This document shows, one piece after another, positions 34,399 through 44,382 of a DNA stretch of 64,000 nucleotides (its first letter is position 1; each line of letters begins with the position of its first letter). The notes under the pieces were generated by a model that had not been told where the DNA came from, did no database searches, and was given only the letters and a program-made list of their open reading frames with translations. The stretch lies in contig JAJNNX010000005.1 in the NCBI GenBank assembly GCA_023159155.1, forward strand, positions 930,001 through 994,000, given 5' to 3'. The position numbers and the translations under genes are program-made. The DNA comes from Ustulina deusta (taxonomy: Eukaryota; Ascomycota; Sordariomycetes; Xylariales; Xylariaceae).

Positions 34399-36878
34399 GC
34401 GGCTGATACTAACAGCGATGGCTAATGGGCTGCCCTGGCTGGTTCGCCACATGGCTATTATGATGTTTCATTAGAACTGTACATTTCTAAATATTAGATG
34501 TGGTCATACACAGCTCGCGCTGAGGCTGAGGACGAGTTAGGAGTAAAAGCAGATAGGACCAAAATAATTTAACTCAGCGAGCGACCTAGATGCTTTCTTT
34601 GAACTCTAAAGTCGCCAGATGGCACAACACTTTCGTCTAGACAATTCATCCGTACAGAGCGTTTCATTGTACCAATCAGCCTTGAGAAGCCAACTAGATT
34701 CGTCGGCCCATTTGTAGCATACTAGGTTGTCTAGAGGTAGCAATACCTAGTACTGACACGGCTGTTGAACGATCTCGAGCTCATAGTTACGGTATGGATG
34801 CAGTCTTCTATTATGCTACTGTCTACTAAACTACGTCTCAGCGTGAAGAGTCAAGAAAGTTCAAGCAAAAAGCACCACAGTTGAGTGTGTTTGCGTATCG
34901 TGGAACCGCAATGCTGCCTCTGACAACTTTGAATTATCAATGACTGCTGTGAAAGGGTCAAAATCTATTACCATTCGCCGTCACCTGAATGGGTTGTAGT
35001 ATTAAAGCACGCCTCGCTCTTATTGAGCCATTACGAGGCAGGGAAATGCTATACTGGTCGATCTGTCCAGGGCGTCTTTCGTATTGGCAACGATCGTCCG
35101 TCCCATACCCTACCTATAGTGTACCTCTCCCAAGATTAAGAATGTTAGCTCAATCCAAATCTCAGAAACTGTGGGGCGGTCCAGTGTATAGGATTACGCC
35201 TCACGGTAGGTGCATGTCCATCATCTCCGTCCCATCTCGACTCCAAGATCAATGCCCATGCCATTGTCATATAAAACCCCTGGCCGGCTCGCTCGAACCC
35301 CAGGACCAGACGGCTGACAAGCCGATTATCCTAGGGTAGAAAATCTGGTTCTCCCCGTTTAGCCCCGTTCACCCCCTGTTTTTGTGCAGATACTGGCAAC
35401 AGCAATCCTGGAAGAGGCATATGTACGGATGTTGACTGACGCTAGTAATGACGTGCGCGCATTGGAGTAGGTACACTAATCAACTCAGAGGTCGTCCCAC
35501 TCGCAGGTCTGGTCACGTACACTAATCGCTGATTACTTAGTGAATGCCTCAACATCAGACCATACCTTTCGACTACACTAAATTAGTTACAACATAGTCC
35601 ATCCTTGCAAAATTTTCCTTTCGGAATGATGCAGGATCTAGTGTGACCCAAATGTTAGAGGACTATATATGTTACCCACTGCAGTATCATCAATATACCC
35701 TATGCGCCACACGCCGTCTACCGAAGGATTCAGACACTTGGGATGATCTACACAACAATACACTACATGAAGTTGATGAAGGGATTAATGCATGTTACAT
35801 TCGCTTCGTTCGTCGCCTTGAAGCTTGCAAAGCAAATTGTAATGGTCCTTCCAACGCCGCCAGAGCCAGGCCATTTTCGCATCCCTGTATGAGTTCTTAT
35901 ACAAGATACAGCAAAGGCGACATTACCGAGAGGCTTGTGGCACGCAAATTAATACATTAAATAGGCATAGATGAGAAAACAAGAGGCTGAGATTCTCGCC
36001 GCAAAAGAGCCTCATCGTAACCCAATGATTCCACGACCTATTATATGCGTGGTTGGCAGCCGTTGCAGAACCTGGTGCGGAAGCAATCGACAATCTGCGT
36101 CCAAGAAATGAGCCGGCGTTTCCGATTGGCAGAGACTAAACAGGTGCCTTGATAACAAACACATCCTCCGCTACTACACTACGGGCGTAGTGTAGGATGC
36201 AAACTAGTATGGGTATCTATCAAGTTTGCATTTTATCAGGGGACCCTTAAAACCCTCGGCAGCCGCTTACTTACATAGTGTATAGACTGAAACCCCTTGT
36301 AACAACTCGTGGCAGGCTACAGTGTACCAGGGGGCTTGTCGAAAGCCTTGTCGAGCCCATAATATTTTTCACGGCGAGTTTTATATCTCTACACTACACT
36401 ATAGCGCATACCAGCAACAATTATTAATTCAATGACTACTTATAACGAGGGTGTTGCTTCATGGCGCGATGGTGACGCCAGTCGCGTCGTAACAGTTGCC
36501 ATTGACCATTGTGCCTTTCACTAATTCGTCAACTAATGACAAATGTCCGATCGAGCTCCCGACACTATTACCGGGTATCTAAACGAAGGAGCCGTTCATC
36601 AGCGAGCTTCCTAAATATTCACGGCGGAACAAAACGGCAGAACTACTCAACACTACACTAAACTTACGAAGGGGCCGTGCCGTTTCTAACGAATCCGACT
36701 GGCTGACTGGCCACTGTCTGCTCCATCGTAATTAGCTGGTTTTTTTTTTTCCAGAAAGGATTATCTACACTACACTAGTATCACTACATTACACTGCTCT
36801 GCTATCCAAGGCCACAGAGAGTGTCGAGAAGGCAGCAGAGTGCGATCTAGATCAAATCCTAAGAGACCTTTTAGCCCG
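34399..36878. other. Gene-free spacer with repeated CTACACTA words
   Basis: 2.5 kb without a supported gene. The octamer CTACACTA occurs repeatedly (35573, 36174, 36389 and 36394 overlapping, 36653, 36765 and 36770 overlapping). A perfect 10-bp inverted repeat with a 2-nt spacer sits at 36174-36195. A short piece around 36697-36740 (CTGTCTGCTCCATC) is shared with 42695-42740. Confidence 0.5.
36174..36195. repeat. Short perfect palindrome
   Basis: CTACACTACG, two G residues, then its exact reverse complement CGTAGTGTAG. It could form a hairpin or be a dimeric protein site; it embeds the locally repeated CTACACTA word. Confidence 0.8.
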
Positions 36879-37259
36879 CCTATATTGGCCATGAAAATAC
36901 CTATGTTGGCCAGATCCCTATATGCAGGTACCACCAGCGTGGAAAGAAACTTATTCGCAGCTTTCGCCTTTTATAAACTCTGGAAGCTACGATAATCTTT
37001 GTAACAGCTATAAACATAACTTCTTTCTTTTTTTGAGAAGAAGGAAAAAAAGAAAGGAAAAATTTTTTTCCCGACAAAGTTTTCTTCCGCATGCAAAAGT
37101 TATAGTAATTTTCAAAGCGTTGGTAAAAGGTCGAGCAAAAGAAAGTAACCGCTAGAGTTAGTAGTGCTGTTTGTAAACCTGCCATACTTGGCGTACCCAT
37201 AACCACACCTGATTTGGGTAGACCTGGCCAACGTAATGTTTTCTCATGGCCAATATAGG
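36879..37259. mobile_element. MITE-like element with terminal inverted repeats
   Basis: The left end (36879-36918) reads CCTATATTGGCCATGA, then A-rich sequence and TTGGCCAG. The right end (37220-37259), read on the other strand, gives the same order: CCTATATTGGCCATGA, an A-rich stretch, then TTGGCCAG. The repeats are about 40 bp with a few mismatches and enclose about 300 bp of non-coding AT-rich DNA. This is the form of a miniature inverted-repeat transposable element. No transposase frame lies inside. A target-site duplication is not obvious, apart from a possible TA at each end. The second copy of the surrounding spacer (42.7-43.1 kb) lacks this element, as expected for an insertion. Confidence 0.65.
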
Positions 37260-38023
37260 GCACTTACCTACCTAGTTAGGTAGTCTACATGGGCAGGGAT
37301 ACCGGCGGTGCCTAATACAGACACCGAATCGCGTTAAAAAAATTTACCAGCCGTTTATTGGCCGGGATTCATCCGACCAGTTGGATAGGGGTGGGGGCGA
37401 GACCTCTGTATAACACTCGGGCATCGTCATCCGAAGAATAATACGAATCGAGACCCCTATATGTAGTGTTTTAACACTGATAGATGACATGACCCCTGAG
37501 CCTTGGGACGTCCCTTGGAGTGGGATTACAGCCTTCTCGACTTCCCCTTGCAGGAGCCCTAGGAAATAACCAATCGAAGGCCCGTTGGGCCGGTCTTCTA
37601 CCCAACAGCCACTAGACAGAAGGTGGATTATTGTCCGAGCCGCCGGCGAAAGAATGCCGGGTTAAGTCGGCACAGAGAGCTAAAACTTATGCTTAAAGGA
37701 CAAGCAGATGTTCAATAGACGCGTACACTATACACAGCTAACAAAAAACGATGTCCGAGTATCGCAGTATGAGGGTTATCGCAAGTGATTTTTTACGCTA
37801 GATAAGGCTGCATGACTACTATAGTAGCTAACACGACGGTTGCTTGGGCCATACAGGGGCCGGGGTTTCCAATGGACTCATCAAATGAGTGTAGCCGTAC
37901 ACGAGTGATCGATATTCGTAGATATGATCATTCTCCGGGAGTCTTATATCAGTCGGCAACTGCTGATTCTAAATCGGTCGAACCTTCGACATAACTCATT
38001 CTTGACATCTCATTTTATCCATC
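37260..38023. other. Spacer shared with 42.8-43.1 kb, upstream of terpene synthase
   Basis: 37420-37745 is clearly related to 42795-43140 (shared words CCGAAGAATA and CAGGAGCCCT in the same order and spacing). The last 280 bp before 38024 should contain the terpene synthase promoter. No gene is seen. Confidence 0.55.
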
Positions 38024-39311
38024 ATGTATATTCAGACACTTAGGCTACCGGAGCTCGAAAGTGCGTGGAAATGGCCGCGACTTGTCAGTCCGTATCTGGA
38101 CGAGGTTGGGGAGGAATGTCTTGAATGGGCTGCCAGCTTTGGTGCTTATGACCCAGAGACGCAAAAGCTGGTACATGATAAGGGAAAGCTGAGTGAGTAT
38201 CCTGTGGCGAGCTTGGTGTTATAGGACCGAATACTGATGGGCTAGTTAGACCTTCTAGCAGCAATGTGCTACGCGCGGTTGACAAAAGGTGAGAGGTTTT
38301 GCACCCAGGTGCTACCCACGAACTAAACACATGCTCATTCAATGCTATGCCAACAGAGCAACTGAGATCCGGGTGCGATCTGATGCACCTCTTCTTCATG
38401 TTCGATGAGTATTCGGACAAGTCGGGGCCTGATGAAGTTTGGGATCAAGCTCGTATTCAGATGGATGCATTCTGCAACCCTCACAAGCCGCGCCCGCAAG
38501 GGGAGTGGATCGGAGGCGAGTTTACACGGCAGTAAGATTTTGAGATCACATCCTACAGCACGATAATGGCCTTTAACCGCTTATTATTTCAACAGATTCT
38601 GGCTCCGCATTCCCGAGACTGCCACAGAGACATTCCGGCGTCGATTCCTAGAAACGTGGAAGGACTATGTCGATTCAGTCGCGGAACAAGCCGAACTACG
38701 CTCCAAGGCACACATTCCCGACCTCGCTACATACTTTCCTGTGCGGCGGAATACTTCTGGCGCCCCTTCCACCATCGTCTTTTGCGAGATGGACATGGAC
38801 ATACCTGACGACGTTAGGGAGCATCCAGCGATCCGCGAGTTGGAAACACTGGCGGTTGACCTCATAGTAATTGCCAATGTAAGTGGGCCTCTCTAATATT
38901 TGGCGTGCCGGTTATTCACCTAGTTCGCAGGACCTCTTATCGTACAACAAGGAGCAGGCCGTAGGCGACGACGAACACAACATCGTTACCGTGATCATGA
39001 AGGAATTTGATCTCGACGTGCAGGAAGCATTCGACGAGGCAGGGAGATTGAGCGATAGGAAGATAGACAGGTTCTACCATCTGTATAATAACTTGCCGCG
39101 ATGGGCCGAGTCCGTCAACTTGGATGTGCATAGATTTGTCAACGACATGGCTCAGTGCGTAAGCGGCGTCATGCATTGGAGTTACGAGAGCCAAAGGTAC
39201 TTCGGGAACCGTGGACTCGTAGTCAAGCAGACACGGCTGATGCAGATGTTGCCCAGGGTCATTGACAATAGCAACATCGGCCCGGTACCAGTGGATGACA
39301 CGAAGATCTAG
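38024..39311 (+). CDS. Class I terpene synthase (sesquiterpene-type)
   Basis: An ionisation-type terpene cyclase that converts a prenyl diphosphate, most likely farnesyl diphosphate, into a cyclic hydrocarbon or alcohol in the cytosol. Five exons: 38024-38192, 38250-38288, 38357-38531, 38596-38878 and 38931-39311. All phases agree, giving 348 aa, a normal microbial sesquiterpene synthase length. The metal-binding acidic motif is D86-E-Y-S-D90 within [13 protein letters not shown]. The NSE motif is N222-D-L-L-S226-Y-N-K-E230, split exactly after Asn222 by intron 4. The diphosphate sensor is R311-Y312 in [10 protein letters not shown]. The DEYSD form resembles the clade common in basidiomycetes and some ascomycetes. 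All catalytic motifs are intact, so the enzyme is probably active. The product cannot be told from sequence. A P450 follows 660 bp downstream on the same strand. Confidence 0.93.
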
Positions 39312-39970
39312 CCAAGAGATAGCCAAGTATACACGTTTGCGCTTAAATAGACCTGCCGACGCAAAACATGAACCACCCCCTATTCTGCGCTGAGGCGTCC
39401 CAACAGGGTACCTCAGGAACACCTCGCTTCCCGCACACCTAGATCATGCCATTGTACGCCTCCTTGCTGGATTAGTGTTTATCGACTGGTACGATAGTAG
39501 ACACACGGCTCGTGTGCGGTAACACGTGATCTACAAGGCCCATTAAACTAGGGGTAAACGGGACTGAGGCACACCGACACCCTGGACTTGGATCGCACCC
39601 TAGTCGGTAATTCCGGCATCCTCGGTTGACAGTAGCCACCAAACTGGATGTCTGACTCGTCGATCGGTCGATAAGACGCTACCCTGACATTATGGATCCG
39701 CCGCTATGCATCTATTTGGGTCGGAAGGCGAACAAAGAAAAGAATTCAAATAACAAAATTCAAGCTCGACACTATATATCTATGAAGTGCCTATCACCTC
39801 GACTAGGACGTTACATTGAGGGAATTGACACAATTAAGACACTGGTGAGATCCATCTCCTTCCGTCGTGTCGGTATCTTCTCATCGTCAACCAGCGTTTC
39901 ATCTTATCCTGGCTGCTTGCCACATTCGGCAAGCCGGGTCTTGGGGATTTGAGACGGTCTTTTTTAAATC
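39312..39970 (+). other. Intergenic between terpene synthase and P450
   Basis: 660 bp on the common strand, expected to hold the terpene synthase 3' end and the P450 promoter. No gene is seen. Confidence 0.5.
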
Positions 39971-41652
39971 ATGTACTCTCTCCTACCATCGGAGCACGGC
40001 CTCAGTGTCGTGGCCAGCATCAATACGGCGGCAGTTCTACTCATAATATACATCGTTGGGAGTGTTGTTTACTCACTGACCATTCACCCTCTTGCTGCCT
40101 TTCCTGGCCCTATCTCCACAGCTGCCAGTCGCATACCGTTCTGGGTTGCCTGTGTGACGGGGACTCAGGTGACGTGGATACAGAAACTACATGCCAAGTA
40201 TGGCCCCGTGGTGCGCTATAGCCCCAATGACTTGAGTTTTGCAGATCAAGACGGCAGTGCGTGGAAGGCTATCCATGGTCATGAGAAAGGTGGACGAGAG
40301 TTCCCAAAGGCGAGGGAATGGTTTGTCACCCCTGCAAATGGTATCCCTCTACCCGACACCCAAGCCATGGACATGTGCAGTAGCTCACTGTAATTATACA
40401 GGCATCTATGGCATCAACAGTGCGCCTAGTCATGAAGACCACCGACGCTTCCGGCGTTTGTTTGCGCCGGCCTTCTCAGAGCGGGCTCTAAAGCAGCAGG
40501 AACCGCTATTCCGGAAACACGTTGACTTTCTCATCTCTAAATTGAGTGAGAACGCCACCAAGAGCGAGAATGTAGACATGGTGAAGATGTTTCAATTCAC
40601 TACATTCGACATCATGGGGGACCTCACTCTTGGTCAACCTCTGGGTCTCCTGAAGGGAAACAAGTACTCACGCTGGGTCGAATCCGTTTTCGACTCCATC
40701 AAAGTCATTCCTATTGCCCAGCTCATTCAATACTATCCGGTAGTCAATGCCATATTTAACTTCCTGGAGCCGAGATTTGTCACAGAAATGAAGTACAATC
40801 ATTTCAAGCACTCAGTAGACCGTGTTGACATGCGACTCGAGAGGGGCTCGGAGGAGCCGGATATCTGGAATTTGGTCTTATCTGCCAAAGGAAACCAACA
40901 ACTCAGCCTCGAGGAGATGTACTGCCATGCCGACGTATTTATGCTCGCCGGTACTGAAACTACAGGTGCTTCACGCTCGCCCCTCTACCTTTCTCCGAGA
41001 GATGCTGACTAGGCACAGGAACGTCCATGGCTGGCCTCACTTACTACCTCCTGATAAATCCAGACAAGCTGGCACTTTTGACCCAAGAACTCCGATCCGA
41101 GTTCTCAAGTGAATCTGAGATTACCATGGAAAGCACCGCTAAACTCAAGTTCCTCAATGCCTGTGAGTATAAATTAGTCTTATTCTGTCTGCCCTCTATC
41201 CGCTTGCTAACCCGCAGATACCGGTAGGCATAAACGAAGCGCTTCGTCTCTACCCACCCGTGCCCGTCGGTGTCCCTCGCGCTGTCCCGAATCCTGGAGT
41301 AACCATAGCTGGCAAGTGGGTGGCGCCGGGAACACGTGTATCGGTGCACCACTACACAACGTATCATAGCCCGTCCAACTTTCGCAACCCGGAAGCATTC
41401 GTGCCCGAGCGCTGGCTCGGCGACCCGGACTACCAGGACGACCGGCGCGAGTCGGTGCAGCCGTTTTCGACGGGCCCGCGAGACTGCATCGGAAGGAATC
41501 TAGCGATGCATGAGATGCGTCTCATACTGGCTCTCGTCTACTTCAAATTCGACCTCAAGATGTGCGACGAGGGCCAGGAGTGGACGAAGCAGAAGGCATT
41601 TATACTATGGGATAAGAAACCTCTGATATGCCATCTCAAGCTCTCGCAATAA
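39971..41652 (+). CDS. Cytochrome P450 monooxygenase (second of the locus)
   Basis: Haem-thiolate monooxygenase resembling the large fungal group annotated as isotrichodermin C-15 hydroxylase-like; that name reflects family similarity, not proven substrate. Four exons, 39971-40340, 40402-40965, 41019-41162 and 41228-41652, give 500 aa. The last acceptor is the TAG ending at 41227 rather than the CAG at 41219, because only this one keeps the frame (NACINEALRLYPP). Motifs: N-terminal anchor (TAAVLLIIYIVGSVVY), proline-rich hinge HPLAAFPGP, I-helix AGTETTG, ExxR as E363-A-L-R366, PERW, and haem loop FSTGPRDCIG with Cys446. It lies next to the terpene synthase on the same strand and is the best candidate for oxidising its product. 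Confidence 0.93.
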
Positions 41653-42249
41653 GCACATCCTTCGGGTTCCAATTAGATCTGACGGCGTTCTGTGTAATTA
41701 ACTTGTTATCCCAATAGAATCCTTTATGGCGTCATTGCCGCAAACCTACCAGCGTGGTTAACAGCTCCGGACAATAGGCTACGTCTTCTAGGTACCGTTA
41801 TTCAAGTTGCAGCGCTAGGTACCTATGGTACGAATGTCCACATCCTCCGTGCAGCTTACGTTGCAGGGGCGGCGCGGCGCCAATGCATACGAAAAATATG
41901 TCGCTTGCCTGCTGTCACCCATGCGCCCGATCCCCGGGCATTGTTCTCCAAAACAGTGCGGAGAGGAGTTGATTTTAATCGACATATCATGATTTTAACG
42001 AGCTGCTAAAAATCGTATCATTGTACATTACAACTTTACATATGTTAGCACCTAGTAAGTAGTGGGTTCGGGCGTTTAATGTTACTCGGGATCTGCGATA
42101 GTATCTGGACAATCTGCTAGACTAGTCGCGTGTCTAACTTTATATAAGGGTCCTTTGGTCCCAACTTCTTTGGCTGTAATAATACCTTGTGCTTAGGGTT
42201 CTTTGCTAGGCAAGGCTCTCAGTAATCTTATTTCAAGGCACTACTAGAC
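41653..42249. other. Intergenic, P450 3' flank
   Basis: 600 bp with no supported gene. AT-rich from about 41960. Confidence 0.5.
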
Positions 42250-42580
42250 AAAGCACTGGAACAATTCCTTTTCGTTATTATTTCCATTGCCTCCACAAAA
42301 TGCGCCCTCGACAAGCATCTAGGCGATGGTAACCTCATACATATTTCAAGTCTTCTCACCCTGTTACCTCGTGTACGTGTACGGCGCAGTTTTTTGCTGT
42401 CATTTCCGTGGCCCTGCAAGGGACCTGCCGAATCCAGGTTCTCGCCCCGGGGTTTTCGCCCGCCGCTTACTCAACCGTCGTAGATCTTTTACTTGTATGC
42501 TAGTCTCTCCGAGTCTTGTCATCCGGGGTCTCCAAATGCGTCCGCGTAAAAAGCTCCGTATCAGCATTGAAAGGTGTTTG
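42250..42580 (+). pseudogene. Truncated second copy of the SAT4-type membrane gene
   Basis: This DNA is a diverged copy of exon 2 of the SAT4-type gene at 33241-34398. About 42260-42420 corresponds to 33455-33595 (shared words such as CAAGCATCT, CTTCTCACCCTG, GCGCAGTTTTT and TTCCGTGGCC). After an internal deletion of roughly 180 bp, about 42440-42570 corresponds to 33775-33895 (shared CCGCCGCTTACTC and GTCGTAGATC-like sequence). The first and last exons are absent, the helical segments are frame-shifted, and the remaining open frame encodes no membrane pattern. It is a dead remnant of a duplicated gene on the other side of the terpene synthase/P450 pair. Confidence 0.8.
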
Positions 42581-42689
42581 ATCAAGCCCCGAACCCCCCT
42601 GCCGAGACGGTTGATCAAGGAAGTGTTCATATACGAGTTTCGCAAATGTAACCAGCATCAGAACCAAATGGACTGTGCCAGGTCTAACA

Positions 42690-43145
42690 ACTCCAATTGG
42701 TTGGCCAATCGCTGTCTGCTCCATCTTAAGTGGCTGGTTTTCTCATGGGTATCGTCTTTTCTTGGTCATGCAGCCGAAGATTCATGGCGCTGCTGGGGAT
42801 TTCGATCCGAAGAATAGCACGCACTAACACCCCTACTATATTACCGCTGAAAAAAATACCTAAAGAACAGTTGCATTATCCCTGAGCTCTGCGCGTTCCG
42901 GGCAGTGGGCTTCCACCTACTTGACTTTATCCTGCAGGAGCCCTGGGAAATAATTCAACAAGGGGTTAACCAAGTTAGTCTTCTAGCACAGGGACAAAAA
43001 TACTCGTAGCTACCAGCAGGTAAATTACGGTCCGAGTAGCCGGCAAGAGGATGTTGGGTTCAGTCGGACATAGAGAGTGAAATGGCTATAAGGCTATATA
43101 CAACTAACAAAAGATAATAGATAAATATAGTAGTATATGCATATA
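42690..43145. repeat. Diverged copy of the spacer at 36.7-37.75 kb
   Basis: Downstream of the receptor remnant the same order of spacer words occurs as in the left copy: CTGTCTGCTCCATC (about 42710, compare 36715), CCGAAGAATA (42807, compare 37431), CAGGAGCCCT (42935, compare 37551), TCCGAGTAGCCGGC (compare TCCGAGCCGCCGGC near 37637) and CTAACAAAA (about 43107, compare 37738). The left copy is longer because it carries the inverted-repeat element and other insertions. The right end of this copy is very AT-rich, with changes mostly C to T and G to A relative to the left copy. Confidence 0.75.
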
Positions 43146-44382
43146 ACTTATAAATAGTTAGAGGGGATTGTTACGTGAGGTAAAGCTTATAGCTACTTCA
43201 ATAAGTATTGCAACTGTTGCCTAGGCTTAATAGGGTTGAGGGTTCTATTAGGAGTAATAGGGCAGCATGAAAACGTACATATTCCAGGAACTAGTAATAT
43301 GAATAAGTTAGAGTGAAACCTCACTGATATTGATCAGCAATATAATTTTTGACAATATACCTCTTGATAGAGCTGTTTTTTGTATAAGACTCGGTCCCTG
43401 ACCCTATAATCCTCTCCTTTTTACTTGCGAGAGCTCTAGCCTAGCCCTTGATGTAGCTATTCACATTAAAGGTATGTATCCTAAAGTACGTGTTTGCTAC
43501 AGCTAAGGCTAACAAGTATAGAAAACCTCCCTTGAGTACAAAATTTATGTAATCCGTCGGGTTCTTATACGTTTCGTGCCTCCTGACGTCTTGTACCGCG
43601 ATTGCAACGCAGAATCTCAAGCGTAGTCAACAGCCGATAATTACGTGCTGCGTCCACAAGCGAGAGACAGACACTCATATGGAGGACAGTCTATTCCAAT
43701 GCCGTTAATTCCCGCCTTGTCAGAGACACTACGTAGGGCCGTATCTCAACTGTGCCAGACAAATTGTCTATATCGAAACGTGAATAAACTAAGCACCCAT
43801 TCCTCGCCCATGGCCTGCGTAGCCCGGAGGCTACCTAGGTACACACCAGCGACTTACCTGTCTGCTGTCCTATCTGGACTCAATTGAAGTGATACCTTAA
43901 CGTGTATTGCTTCAGGAATGGAGGATGTATATAACGGGGTAGGTACCTCCTACCTCTAAGGTACCTATTGGTTTAGTAGATATCTAAGTGCAGTCGCCTG
44001 TTCAGATTGCTCTCTCTTGCTCTTGCCTTGTGACGGCGTGGTCAGCGTGGTCAAGTGCCCAGCAGGAAGCTCAACTTACCCACGCACGCGCTTACCGACG
44101 TACGTACGCACCTCCCTAGAGTGAATTCGTAAATTCCATAATGGCGTCGGAAGCTTCCCTAAGAAAAAAACCCCCAGCACCTTCTATAGGTATCGTCTGA
44201 GGCAGCGACAATGGAGTCACTTGTAAAGCAATCACATGGAATAAAGTACGCTCTGTAGGCAACCTGGAAGTCCGCCGTCGTCTTTTGATACCCCGGGCTC
44301 TTGTCATTGTCGGCGGCTTCAACACAAGCGGCTCATGTTGCATATCCTTCCCTGATGTCGTGTTCACCGGTCCTCCCCAAGA
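43146..44382. other. Gene-free AT-rich flank
   Basis: AT-rich to about 43560, then intergenic DNA with TACCTA/GGTACC words at 43838-43975. It includes the promoter of the following gene. No gene is supported. Confidence 0.5.

Noticed and set aside
42326..42817. 163-codon plus-strand frame
   Set aside because: The underlying DNA is a degenerate copy of the SAT4-type gene in another frame, followed by duplicated spacer; the frame itself encodes no membrane protein.
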